64,000 nt of DNA from Neomicrococcus aestuarii (GCF_014201135.1 NZ_JACHDR010000001.1:1240001-1304000); one strand, 5' to 3'. Counted from the first letter of the stretch, positions 36,001 through 43,994 are shown. Numbers and translations are program-made. The notes: a model not told the origin generated them from the sequence alone.

Positions 36001-36090
36001 GAACTGTCGTAGCCGCTGCCTAAACCGTGCTCGTGGCCGCTCGGGCAGATCGCCCGGGCCTCGGAGCGTCGGGGGTGATTGAGATCGCAT
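33055..36090 (-). CDS. Large LAxTG-anchored surface protein, possible thioester adhesin
   Basis: This 1011-residue secreted protein has a basic N-terminus with signal peptide (about 25-53, ending ASA), a long extracellular part, and a C-terminal LAVTG at 955-959 followed by a membrane helix and a cytoplasmic tail. LAxTG is the signal used by class E sortases of actinobacteria. Near the N-terminus VYCMDAG (Cys83) and AAVQMYVWAEAD (Gln140) resemble the Cys and Gln of thioester adhesin domains. Two C-terminal repeats of about 105 residues begin TTKATPEA and TTRAVPEA. The start at 36090 follows AAAGAGG. It may hold mating cells together or bind surfaces. Confidence 0.8.
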   Translation of the reverse strand: MRSQSPPTLRGPGDLPERPRARFRQRLRQFGSLLAATAVLVTGGIIAAGPASAASLGPGYGDLNTTGTVGAFIAESDGRQVYCMDAGAPAPWNMTTGPTTVTELVSHTGQQLSSTTLAKLNYVLSKWGDSTNPDITAAVQMYVWAEADPVTYNSHGMSGDSWYIGRVPVANRATVLGNLATMRAEANANHAVNPSVDVAVTMADQYNGTLTVTVSPTVLNGNVVLTDATFTDGTTSKALTTGTYPIVGKPTPGVPEYRVSASASYSAAGLGARVNLYETPGQQRLLANGTPAAVTATAQSPWIALDFQPVIGTQVASKYVAEGDSFVDLLTVSTVGTGHWIVIDGHPVELTANGTLYGPFDEQPVEAETAPDGAPVVGTETLLLNQGPGEYASSGSLTAGESGFYTWVWGIDQAAQGENGKYIRGSFTDWFGRVAETHVSPFQPEAVSQTDARLALPGDAVTDTITVSSTNGVWLRIDGEPIPVIFDGIAYQVPGTLPPLEQAGVPSDATPIGHVQVTATGPGTYTSPPVAHPNAGFVTWVWEMRLASQPDEYRDYIAEDWADNYGIPLESTSVRWPVSVTSEVREYNVHPNGRAFDTIQVAGFPDNHGDFTGDGYWGGDLDLITHTVYGPFATDTVLTDDLILDEAPTLTALTTPARNGIYKLGYTDADQIRPTQPGYYVIVSDFAGDDRVQPFRSSPADILERFYVPQPPAPSVEVSVTTKATPEAFVSEPISDTAIVAGDLPEGAYLVFRAYGPYPEQPAIDEELEPFFISEEIPVEGPGEYESGTTTVDAAGLVFWVETLHGPDGEVLAEGFIGAPGETTLVHERPTDLRVTTRAVPEATLGDPAHDVAIVEGTVPEGTVLAFQAYLQTGSKAECEADTLVFDTHDQLITVTGPGEYTSAELVFDRAGTYFWVETLYSPDGEQLHRGECGAEGETTKVVEKPVTPPGPPSLAVTGAGWTWAGIITALVLLATGATLWFGRRLALYRERTGYVRDEDLVADLDDLTKG

Positions 36091-36173
36091 TCCATACCTC
36101 TTTCTGCACCACACCAGGTGGTTGCCTCCTTGTGAGACGGCAGCAACCCCAGACCGGGGGTGCCACCAGCAGA

Positions 36174-36181
36174 CAGGTACG
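36174..36181 (-). promoter_or_regulatory. CGYACCTG box, copy K
   Basis: CGTACCTG, 83 nt before the adhesin start, the longest distance of the set. It continues TCTGCTGGTGGCACC. Confidence 0.45.
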
Positions 36182-36351
36182 ACACCGCAAAGCTCGACAC
36201 CGGTTGCCCGGTCGACCAGCCCTACCGGGAACCCCGCTATTCGCGTAGAATCGAGGTAGGCAGGACAAACCACACGCCGAGACGAACTGAAAGGTTCAGC
36301 AACGCAGACCGCCCAGAGGATCGGGCACTCACCCACACAGGACCAGCCGGC

Positions 36352-36357
36352 CACCTG
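36352..36357 (+). promoter_or_regulatory. CACCTG box, weak copy L on the plus strand
   Basis: CACCTG lies 31 nt before the plus-strand gene 36389-36754. The first two bases of the box do not match. It is the only copy before a plus-strand gene and keeps the same orientation relative to its gene. Confidence 0.35.
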
Positions 36358-36388
36358 ATATTCCGTGTGCGAAAGTGAGACCCAGATC

Positions 36389-36754
36389 ATGCTCCTGACC
36401 CGACTGTGGAACGCCAGCATCCGCACCCGTAGATTCCTGCGCCGGTGGATGCCGACAAACATCCTCCTCGACAAAATCCGCACCCGACGCGGCCTGAAAT
36501 GGGGTATCCCCGCGATGCTCCTCGGCGGTATCTACCTCTTCGCCGCCGCCTACTGCACCACCCTCATCGATCACGGCTGGAGCGAATGGCTCTACTTGGT
36601 GTTCTTCCTGCTGCTGTGGAACGGCCTCAAGTTGCTCCTCATGGGACCAGTCAGCCTCGTCCTCCTGGCTCGTGTCCGCTTCCAAGAAGCACGCGCCCGC
36701 AGTCACAGTAAGCGAGCTGCGGCAGCATGGGAAGTGGCACCCGTCAGCAACTAA
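36389..36754 (+). CDS. Small basic membrane protein of conjugative elements
   Basis: This 121-residue protein has a strongly basic amphipathic N-terminus ([12 protein letters not shown]) and two membrane segments at about residues 40-58 and 66-95, then a charged tail. Near-identical small proteins accompany conjugative modules in Micrococcales, sometimes labelled sulfate permease without reason; it is far too short for that. Function is unknown. It is divergent from the adhesin gene and ends before a GC-rich hairpin. Confidence 0.65.
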   Translation: MLLTRLWNASIRTRRFLRRWMPTNILLDKIRTRRGLKWGIPAMLLGGIYLFAAAYCTTLIDHGWSEWLYLVFFLLLWNGLKLLLMGPVSLVLLARVRFQEARARSHSKRAAAAWEVAPVSN

Positions 36755-37145
36755 CTGGCCTGCCGGTCCGCCAGTCCGCCGGACCGGCGCTACGCGTTTG
36801 TGATGTGCAAACGGATTTTTAGAGGGCTCCTCGCCAGCAGGCTCCACAGAGTCAGGGACGACCAAGTCGAGATGCCCAGCGTCGATGAGGTACTCGTGGC
36901 CTGGATCGGGGCGGAAGTATCACCGAAAGCGGTGTCTACGAGGCCGGAGAACAATAACCCAATCGAGTTTGCGGTCGCCACGCTAGGCAGAGTCATACTC
37001 GGGCCCAAAAACCTGAGTCAACCAAACCCGCAGCACGCCCGAATGCCGCTGCTAGCGTGTCGGTGGCCGCTACGCAGCAGGCGTCTGGTTTGATTGGGTA
37101 GAGGCTATTGACGACGACGGCGTCGTGTGTAACAGAGAGTAATAG
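36755..37145. other. Gap before the defence-like operon
   Basis: A hairpin GCCGGTCCG/CGGACCGGC (36762-36788) follows the small membrane gene by 7 nt and probably ends its transcript, although no U-run is seen. The remaining 350 nt hold no convincing gene and should contain the promoter of the operon starting at 37146; I cannot place it with confidence. Confidence 0.5.
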
Positions 37146-37820
37146 ATGACGAGATCTACGACGCGAATGCAGGACGCAGTTCGCATCCTGATGCTCATCG
37201 ACAAGGCAGCGGAACCCATCGACGGAGCTGCTCTCGCTGCCTCGGACCCGCCGCTCGCAACCGCAGTCGGAGTCGTGCGAACCCAGGTCCGACTCCAGAA
37301 ACTCGATTTCTGGGTCCGAAACCCCGACTACCTCGCCAACGAACTCCTCAACGACTACGAAGACGGCGATAAGGACCCCACACTCCTCCAAATAGCGGGC
37401 GAAATCCTTGACAGCGAAGAGCCTGAACTCCGCCGCTACCCGATGCTCCGTTATTTGTTCGGCGCGTACGAGGACCTGGAAGACGCCCTCTCGATCCTCC
37501 GCCAGGCCGACCTTGTTATCCGCCGGAAAAAAGGCCGCCCGGGCAACATAACGCGCACTGACTACTACCTCACCCAAGCCGGAGAGGCTCTGGCTGCCCA
37601 AATCCGCCAGGAATACCCCGAACTCGCCTGGTACTCCACCCGAGCAACACTCGTAGTACTCCTGGCCGACGGACAAGGTGCCACCACCCTCAAAGATCGC
37701 CAATACCTCATTGATGAGTACATCAAGACCCCACACGGCGTTCGCATCCCCAGCATCACCGGCCGAGCTCGCCGCCGGATAGCAGATATCAGAGCCAACC
37801 TAGAAGGACAGCAGCCATGA
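37146..37820 (+). CDS. Winged-helix-like accessory protein of ATPase-nuclease system
   Basis: This 224-residue soluble protein ends with a winged-helix-like pattern (about 118-158: ALSILRQADLVIRR, then RTDYYLTQAGEALA). The first half is helical and acidic. It is the first gene of a three-gene operon and overlaps the ATPase gene as ATGA. Size and position match the middle components of ABC three-component systems and the small accessory proteins of Lamassu-type systems, but I cannot assign it to either by motif. Start at ATG 37146 after GAGAG. Confidence 0.65.
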   Translation: MTRSTTRMQDAVRILMLIDKAAEPIDGAALAASDPPLATAVGVVRTQVRLQKLDFWVRNPDYLANELLNDYEDGDKDPTLLQIAGEILDSEEPELRRYPMLRYLFGAYEDLEDALSILRQADLVIRRKKGRPGNITRTDYYLTQAGEALAAQIRQEYPELAWYSTRATLVVLLADGQGATTLKDRQYLIDEYIKTPHGVRIPSITGRARRRIADIRANLEGQQP

Positions 37821-39799
37821 GCGTCCCTACCCAAGACGAACTGAGGGCCTTGATTGCGGAGAAGTCCGACCTCCCCATCACAAAAGTCGATGAAGTTCTC
37901 ACCGGGCAAGGCGTCTCGCTCGTCCCGGTGCCGCCCGTCAGCCGCTCAATTGACATCAGCCGACTCCAATTCAGCGGAACCCGAACGAATACCCAGTGGG
38001 ATGGCCCGTTCGATGAGACATTTGAATTCCCATACGGCGTCACCGCGCTCATCACGAGCGAGAACCTCCGCGGCAAGTCTTCCGTGCTGGAATTGGTCAC
38101 CTGGGCCTTGCGTGGCAAACCCAGAGACCTTCGTAGCGACGTTAAACCCTGGTTCGACCGGATCTCTCTTGAGTACGCCATCAATGGCATCTCAATGGCA
38201 GTCGTCTTGACCAAAAGCGAATCCGGCTTCGTCGCTGACGTTATCCGCGCCACGGATGCGGCAACTTTGCGCGCCTATCTTGCAGGAGAAGGAAACCCCG
38301 CTGCCGTCAACATCGTTGGCTCAGGCATGTCAGAGTCGCAGTTTGCCAACTTCCAGGATGAAACCATGATGTCGCTCCTCGGTTTCGACCCCATCACACA
38401 CTTCCAGAAACACAATGGCAGTGATCAAGGAGCACCACGAACCAACACTTGGCCCGCATACTACGGCGGAATACACCTTCCGCGGAACTCCGATCTCCTA
38501 TTTGGCGACACCGTCTTCGCAGGCCTCCCTGCCCGTATCCTTCAGATGTACTGCAACGTGCCTCTCATGGGCACCTACATCCGCCTCAACACACTTGTTC
38601 GGGTACAACGCCAGGACGAAGCGAATATCGTCCGAAGAGCTACCGAAGATGCCGCCGCGCGTACCAGCAACCGCGCCTCCATCCAAGCTGAACTCGATGC
38701 GCTCGACACCAAATTCAATGCCCTCCCGTCAGCATCAGGCCGCCCCTTTGCTGTCGTTGCCAATGAGCTCAGAGAAGCAGAGCGCGATCTTGACACCGCT
38801 AACGCAGAAAGCCGAGACGCTGGCCGCACCTTCGACGAAGCTAAAGCGGCGCGACAAGAAGAGGTACTCCGCGCTAGCCGCAGCCGTGAGACCGAACTTG
38901 CAGAACTCCTATTCCAGGGACTCAACCCAGCTCACTGTCCTCGATGCGAGCAGAAGTTCGAGGCCAAACGCACTCAACGCGAACTCAGCGACCACGAGTG
39001 CGCCGTCTGCACCAAGGAAATCCCCACCGGTGCTCACCATGAAGACGACAGCACTGACGACAACGAAGACGCGGCCAACTCACTCGAAGCGCTCGCAGCC
39101 GCAGAGGAGGCGGCCCAGGAAAGCTCCGTCTTTGCCTCCGCAGCCGCAAAGAAGGTACATGATCGTGTCACCGCCCTCGCTGCCGAACTCACTACCGCCA
39201 GTCAGGCCGACGAGTTCAACGACCGATTTCGAATTCAACTCGAACAATCCCGATTGGCTGGTCGCCTGGAAAGCTTCCCTGAGGGGAAAAGCACTACCGA
39301 GTCTTCCGAAACTATCCGTGTCCTCGAGGCCACCCTTGACATCCTCAAGGACGTCACGACCGAGGAAGCTAGCGAACTCTTCATCGAACTCGACTCCGAA
39401 ATTCTCGCTATCGGACGCAAGCTCGGAATCGACAATCTCGACTCAGTGAAGCTCAATCGCAACGGGGGAATGAGCGTTGTCACCGCCGGCGTCGAAGACT
39501 CCTTCAAGAATCTCAGCGGCGGCGAACGTGTCCGACTACGCGTGGCCGTCATTGCCGCGCTCTTGCGCATCGGTCACCGCTCCGGAGTAGGAAGCCACCC
39601 AGGACTTATTCTCCTCGACTCTCCCGGCGACGAGCTCACGGCCGATGCCGAAACAACTCTCCTCACCGAGCTCGATTCCCTCAAGAGCGAGCTCCCAACC
39701 CTCCAGGTCCTCGTCGCTTCCGACGATCCGTCCGCAGTTCAGGGCCACCTCGCCGCCGACCAAATCTACGCCAGCCTTGATGGAGGGCCGCTCTGGTGA
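37817..39799 (+). CDS. Rad50/SMC-like ABC ATPase with zinc hook
   Basis: This 660-residue ATPase has the Rad50 layout: an N-terminal nucleotide-binding lobe, coiled coils (about 265-365 and 410-500), a zinc hook of CPRC at 374-377 and CAVC at 395-398, and a C-terminal lobe with signature LSGGE (about 565) and Walker B LILLDSPGDE (about 598). The expected Gly-rich Walker A is replaced by SENLRGKSS (81-89), keeping only GKS. It probably senses DNA ends or structures and controls the nuclease encoded next. AAGGA precedes the ATG, which overlaps the previous stop codon. Confidence 0.85.
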   Translation: MSVPTQDELRALIAEKSDLPITKVDEVLTGQGVSLVPVPPVSRSIDISRLQFSGTRTNTQWDGPFDETFEFPYGVTALITSENLRGKSSVLELVTWALRGKPRDLRSDVKPWFDRISLEYAINGISMAVVLTKSESGFVADVIRATDAATLRAYLAGEGNPAAVNIVGSGMSESQFANFQDETMMSLLGFDPITHFQKHNGSDQGAPRTNTWPAYYGGIHLPRNSDLLFGDTVFAGLPARILQMYCNVPLMGTYIRLNTLVRVQRQDEANIVRRATEDAAARTSNRASIQAELDALDTKFNALPSASGRPFAVVANELREAERDLDTANAESRDAGRTFDEAKAARQEEVLRASRSRETELAELLFQGLNPAHCPRCEQKFEAKRTQRELSDHECAVCTKEIPTGAHHEDDSTDDNEDAANSLEALAAAEEAAQESSVFASAAAKKVHDRVTALAAELTTASQADEFNDRFRIQLEQSRLAGRLESFPEGKSTTESSETIRVLEATLDILKDVTTEEASELFIELDSEILAIGRKLGIDNLDSVKLNRNGGMSVVTAGVEDSFKNLSGGERVRLRVAVIAALLRIGHRSGVGSHPGLILLDSPGDELTADAETTLLTELDSLKSELPTLQVLVASDDPSAVQGHLAADQIYASLDGGPLW

Positions 39800-39886
39800 C
39801 CGCCTTCAAACTGACCACTGCGACCACTCGACTTATTGTCAGATGCCTCCAGCACTGCCTTGACCAACCCAGCGAGGAGGTTGCCA

Positions 39887-41890
39887 GTGCCTGGCCTGCT
39901 CGAAGCCTTAAGCAAGACCGGAGTCCCTGACGCCAGTATCCCCGGAGAGCTCGAGGCATTCGGAGACGACCTGCTCGCTTCTGTCGACCCCGCAGACCTC
40001 AAAGACGCCGAGACGGTCGCCCGAGCCGCGGCTGAGTGCGGCCCGGAGTTCATTGCCCTCGCAGAAGCTGCCGCGCGTGCAGATCATACCCACGCGGACC
40101 TACTCCTCGAAGCAGCCACCGTGGTCCTGCCTTCACTCACAAACCTAGTTTTCCTTGACTCCGCAGATGTTGCGCTCAACAGCCCCTTGTTTCTCCAAGC
40201 GAAGAGTCGCCCTCTCGCGTTGGCCCTCTACAGTCGCGTAACAGAAGCAAAGGCCACAAATGGACTTCAGGCGTATGCATATCTCGAAGCCCTGGCCAGG
40301 CTCGGGCTCACCGACACTACTGCTCGCTTCCGAGCTCTGGAATTCCTCAACACGGTCGAACCCAGCGACTCCGAAGATCTTCTGGAACGTCTGCCAAAGC
40401 TTATGGGGTTTGCTCTCGATTATTGGAACGATGAGGGTCTGGGAGACAGACTCCGAGTGCTGCTTGAACATGACATCACCCGTGCGGATGCAGCCTACGA
40501 ACTCGCTCAGTTAACCCTCCGTACAGCACTCGAGGCTCGCACAGTTGAAGACGTACTTGCTGGACTTAGGTCTGCTCGGAACCAGTTCACAACCGTCGAA
40601 AGTATGGAAGAAGCCCGAGAAGACGCCACTCTCTACAGGTGCGTCTTAGAACTCACCGTCACCTTTGTGACTGGCGAGAGTTCAAACGGCGAACAGGCAG
40701 AAACTATAGATACGTTGACAGCTGCGATCACCCACCGAGTAGCGATGACGACGCGCAGCGACCTCGGCAGCTGGGCCGCACCCCGTCGCCAAGCAGAAGT
40801 TGAGTGGTTCGCACTCGCTAGAACCCTACGTGCTGCCATGGATCCGTTGCGCGAGCCTTCATGGAACACGCCTATCGTCACCTTGACGAGAGTCCTCGCG
40901 GCCTACCGGGCATCCCGATCCATCACTGTAATGGGCGGCGATGGGCTTCGGATTGTATTGGAGCCTGTAGTAGAGGCAGCGTTCCTTCGACGCGATGGTC
41001 TCCTGAACCATTTGCATGGGCTGGTCGAGGACGAGGATCTACCCGTCGACGAACTCGAAGTCGCACGCCGTCTCCTCGCCGCGATCACGGCGTCTAAGGA
41101 AGCTCCCAGTGGTGATGTGGTGGGAAAAGCCTGGGCGGCTGCGCCCGATTTAGCCGCAGAACTAAACGATAACCTTGACCCAGCGATCGCCGATGAACTC
41201 GTCGCAGCTAGCGAGAGCGCTCCAAATCTTCTTCGCACGCTGAACGAAGGGGCCAAGACGCGAGCACGCCTCAAGGCTCGAGAGTCCGATCCGATAGTTG
41301 ATCAGCTACTTGAGCGTGTCATGGTCTCGCTAAAGGAGTGCCCCGGCCTTGGCGGCACTGCCCTAGACGAATTCACCGAGATGCTGACCTGTATCTTGAA
41401 GTTCGCTGCTGACCGCGCCAACATCGGCCGAATGAATGGCGGCCCAATCGTTCACTATCTTTTCGAGCCCGAAAATGGGAAACCATTCACTGAAAGCTTT
41501 CTCCAAATCGATGTCGCGACCTGGCTCAAGGCAACTCCTCTTCGGAGGTTCGTCGAGATGGAACAACACGATGTCGCGGCTGGTCGAGCTGACATCACAG
41601 TCGCCCAGAATCACAAGTTCACGATTGAGGTGAAGCGCGAACTTACCAATGTCTCACCTGCTGCTCTTCTCAAGGCATACGGAGGGCAGGCCGCTGCCTA
41701 TTCCGTGACCGGCCCTGCCGTTTCTCTAGAGATGGTCCTCGACTTGACCGACCAAGTACACGGAACGCCCTCCCTTGAGGAATCGGTTTGGGTTCAAGAG
41801 GTTCCCATTTCCGGAGGACAGCCCCGTCACGTAGTAACTCTAGTAATCCATGGCAATCGTGTGACTCCTAGGGATATGAAGACCAACTAG
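39887..41890 (+). CDS. PD-(D/E)XK nuclease effector of ATPase-nuclease system
   Basis: This 667-residue protein is mostly helical, with repeat-like acidic helices, and ends in a PD-(D/E)XK nuclease core: GRADITV (Asp569), a short turn, then FTIEVKRE (Glu581, Lys583), followed by a helix rich in Gln/Ala (LLKAYGGQAAAYS). It probably cuts DNA once the Rad50-like partner signals invasion. I chose the GTG at 39887 because GAGGAGG ends 6 nt before it; a TTG at 39836 has no ribosome site. The gap to the ATPase stop is 87 nt. Nuclease fold is a confident reading of the motif; target is unknown. Confidence 0.8.
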   Translation: MPGLLEALSKTGVPDASIPGELEAFGDDLLASVDPADLKDAETVARAAAECGPEFIALAEAAARADHTHADLLLEAATVVLPSLTNLVFLDSADVALNSPLFLQAKSRPLALALYSRVTEAKATNGLQAYAYLEALARLGLTDTTARFRALEFLNTVEPSDSEDLLERLPKLMGFALDYWNDEGLGDRLRVLLEHDITRADAAYELAQLTLRTALEARTVEDVLAGLRSARNQFTTVESMEEAREDATLYRCVLELTVTFVTGESSNGEQAETIDTLTAAITHRVAMTTRSDLGSWAAPRRQAEVEWFALARTLRAAMDPLREPSWNTPIVTLTRVLAAYRASRSITVMGGDGLRIVLEPVVEAAFLRRDGLLNHLHGLVEDEDLPVDELEVARRLLAAITASKEAPSGDVVGKAWAAAPDLAAELNDNLDPAIADELVAASESAPNLLRTLNEGAKTRARLKARESDPIVDQLLERVMVSLKECPGLGGTALDEFTEMLTCILKFAADRANIGRMNGGPIVHYLFEPENGKPFTESFLQIDVATWLKATPLRRFVEMEQHDVAAGRADITVAQNHKFTIEVKRELTNVSPAALLKAYGGQAAAYSVTGPAVSLEMVLDLTDQVHGTPSLEESVWVQEVPISGGQPRHVVTLVIHGNRVTPRDMKTN

Positions 41891-42155
41891 GTTAGTACCA
41901 GGTTGCCAAGTTCCTTCTGGTCCCTTCTCGCGTACCTCAGCGAGGGATAACATGCCGGAGATTACATCGTTCGTGAGTTGTTTGCACGCAGCCAAGTTGC
42001 GGAGCTATAAGTACTCGCGCCGACCCACAAATACACGCAGGTTCGTGACCTGCGTGCGTGAGGACCTCTCGGCATGCTCGTCTTCTTGGTTGATCGTGAC
42101 CACGATGCTCGCCCCTCACGCAAGTCGGCCTGCGTAGTGCTTGCTTTATTCGAGG
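41891..42155. other. Gap downstream of the nuclease gene
   Basis: About 265 nt without a credible gene on either strand and without a clear terminator. It separates two convergent genes. Confidence 0.4.
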
Positions 42156-42566
42156 TCATTGTTGCCCCTGGACAACGGAAACTTCAGTTGGGATCAACGG
42201 AGGGCGCAATGGTACGCCATGACTGCGGAGGTACCGGCCGATAGTGCCCGGGGCGACTCCAAGAACTATCCCTACCTGAGCAAGAGTTTTCCCTGACAGG
42301 TAAAGTTCCCGAGCTTGATCGACAGCGTCCGCGTCCAATCCTTGCCGCCGGATCCGCGCACCCGAGTTTCGAAGATGGCGCATCACCGCTTCTCGATGCA
42401 AGCCCACCTCAAGTCCAACTTGGCGCGCGCTCAGTCCGGCCCCGTATAACCCAACCATTCGAACAACAACTTCGGGGGTGACAGAGGTTTGAACCTTCCC
42501 AACCGACTCAATGACTCGGCCTCGAGGGTCCGAAATAGGCGTCCGTGCACCTACCTTGCGTACCAT
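42156..42566 (-). CDS. Small double-HTH DNA-binding protein
   Basis: This 136-residue basic protein has two helix-turn-helix units: LSARQVGLEVGLHREAVMRHL (about 45-65) and LAQVGIVLGVAPGTIGRYL (about 97-115). This resembles the DNA-binding tails of serine recombinases, but the catalytic domain is absent. It may be a regulator or a remnant of a recombinase. The ATG at 42566 follows GGAGATACC. It lies between the nuclease operon and the IS481-family element. Confidence 0.65.
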   Translation of the reverse strand: MVRKVGARTPISDPRGRVIESVGKVQTSVTPEVVVRMVGLYGAGLSARQVGLEVGLHREAVMRHLRNSGARIRRQGLDADAVDQARELYLSGKTLAQVGIVLGVAPGTIGRYLRSHGVPLRPPLIPTEVSVVQGQQ

Positions 42567-42695
42567 CGGTATCTCCGAACTCGCCCGTGAAATCAACGAT
42601 TTCAGGGCCCGTGACGAGTTTCGAACGTCATCCAGCCAGGGGCACCAATGTCATGAGTCGCGACATAGGTTACACCTGAGTCGCGACTTATGTCG

Positions 42696-43874
42696 TTAAG
42701 AGCCCGGCCATCGGCCGGGCTTTTTCATTTCGTTGTGCCAGTAGTTGTGTTGGGGATTGATGGTGTTGGTCGCGATGATCTCGCCGGTGTCGAGATGGAT
42801 GATGGTCACGCTGGTTTCGTCGATGAGGGCGAGGATTCGTTTGCCGCGGTGGGTGACGCCGATGCCGAGGTGGTGCATGACGCCGGCGTGACGCAGGCTC
42901 ATTTTGCCGTTGGGGGCGACGTGGTCGTAGCGGAGTCGGTAGTGCCCTTCGCGTGGTGTTGATGGCAGTGCTGGTGGTTTCGCGCGGTAAGCGGCTCCGG
43001 GGTTAACGCGGTTAGTGCTGCGGTGGGGGCGGTGTTCGTTGTAATGCTCTGTGAATTGGTCGAGTTGGTTTTGGAGCTCGGCCAGGGTGTGCGCGACGGG
43101 GCGGACGCTGAGCCAACGTTTGAGTGTTTGATGGAAGCGTTCGATCTTGCCCTGTGTTTGCGGGTGCCCGGGTGAACCGTTTTTCTGGCGGACTCCTAGC
43201 AGCGGTAGGAGGTATTCGAAGGCGTTGCGTCCACCGCCGAAGCGGGCAGTGTAGACGCGTCCGTTATCGGTGAGGGTCGAGGCCGGGATGCCGTGTTGTT
43301 CGGTCGTGGCTAGGAATGTCGTGACAACGTCGTTTCCGGTGACGGGTTGGTGGGCCGTGCAGGAGAGCAGGTAACGGGAGTGGTCATCGAGCCAGTTCAG
43401 GATCTCGACGTCAGTGCCGTCGGCGAGGCGCCAATGTGTGAAATCGGATTGCCAGGTCTCGTTGGGCTGGGCGGCTTCACAGCGAATGTAGGAAGAGCGC
43501 GGGCGTTTTTGAGGCTCCGGGATGATGAGTCCGGCCTTGTGTAGGATTCGGCGGATCGTGGAGGTTGAGGGCGGCCGGTAGCCTTCTTGCTCGAGATGCC
43601 AGGCGATGGTTACAGGACCTGCGTCGAGGCCCTCACCGGTGAGCTTTTGCCGCAATGACAGTATTCGAGCACGGACTATTTCTGGGGTGGCTGCCGGGTT
43701 AGATCGGGGTTTTCTTGATCGTGGCTCGACAGCCTCGAGGCCCTCTTGTTTGTAGCGGGCTAGGAGCCGGTAGATCTGGCGTCGTGAGAGCCCATACTCG
43801 CGAGCTGCATCGGTGACGGTGAGTTGCTTGGCAACAATCTTGAGCACGATGACGCGATGTTTCGACACCCCCAC
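42696..43874 (-). CDS. IS481-family transposase
   Basis: This 392-residue transposase cuts and joins DNA through a DDE integrase core. An N-terminal HTH (VTDAAREYGLSRRQIYRLLAR, about 18-38) is followed by a second small DNA-binding region and the core with Asp in WQSDFTHW, Asp in LTDNGRVY and Glu in TQGKIERFHQ. The GTG at 43874 is the first plausible start. The last codons (KKPGRWPGS) are encoded by the hairpin at 42701-42720. Length is full and no lesion is visible. Confidence 0.9.
   Translation of the reverse strand: MGVSKHRVIVLKIVAKQLTVTDAAREYGLSRRQIYRLLARYKQEGLEAVEPRSRKPRSNPAATPEIVRARILSLRQKLTGEGLDAGPVTIAWHLEQEGYRPPSTSTIRRILHKAGLIIPEPQKRPRSSYIRCEAAQPNETWQSDFTHWRLADGTDVEILNWLDDHSRYLLSCTAHQPVTGNDVVTTFLATTEQHGIPASTLTDNGRVYTARFGGGRNAFEYLLPLLGVRQKNGSPGHPQTQGKIERFHQTLKRWLSVRPVAHTLAELQNQLDQFTEHYNEHRPHRSTNRVNPGAAYRAKPPALPSTPREGHYRLRYDHVAPNGKMSLRHAGVMHHLGIGVTHRGKRILALIDETSVTIIHLDTGEIIATNTINPQHNYWHNEMKKPGRWPGS
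42701..42725 (+). terminator. Terminator embedded in the end of the transposase gene
   Basis: AGCCCGGCC, ATC, GGCCGGGCT followed by TTTT on the plus strand. It would stop transcription entering the element from the left, antisense to the transposase. Confidence 0.7.
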
Positions 43875-43960
43875 AAGTGTGACGTATGTCGCGACTCAAC
43901 AGCGACGTATCAAGTGTGACCTATGTCGTGAATCCATACACCTTTGGGCGCACCAATCAA

Positions 43961-43994
43961 AATCCGCTCCGGAATTATCCGGGGCGGATTTTTT
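43961..43994 (+). terminator. Orphan terminator at the element-chromosome border
   Basis: AATCCGCTCC pairs with GGGGCGGATT, with inner GGA/TCC, followed by TTTT. No plus-strand gene lies upstream of it, only the insertion sequence. It may have belonged to a chromosomal gene or tRNA displaced by the element. Confidence 0.7.

Larger units (their letters stand above)
42656..43932 (-). mobile_element. IS481-family insertion sequence
   Basis: The element holds one transposase. The imperfect terminal repeats share CGACATAGG and (T/C)ACAC: ACATAGGTTACAC at 42663-42675 faces GTGTGACCTATGT at 43914-43926. Each end carries a second, inner copy (42678-42694 and 43877-43893), 21 and 37 nt away. Exact ends and target duplication cannot be fixed by eye. 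Its transposase appears intact, so it may be active and could also act on related ends. Confidence 0.75.

Noticed and set aside
36800-37093. Small plus-strand gene before the defence-like operon
   Set aside because: No ribosome site, no family signal, composition like non-coding sequence.
42590-42645. TTTCGAAC followed by CACCA as a tRNA fragment
   Set aside because: T-stem pairing fails by position; it is the upstream region of the small HTH gene.
42663-43926. Target-site duplication of the IS481-family element
   Set aside because: The bases flanking the two ends do not match over any convincing length.
43927-43960. tRNA 3' end ending in CACCA as an attachment-site remnant
   Set aside because: Counting back from the CCA gives no TTCRA T-loop and no paired T stem, so it cannot be folded as a tRNA end.
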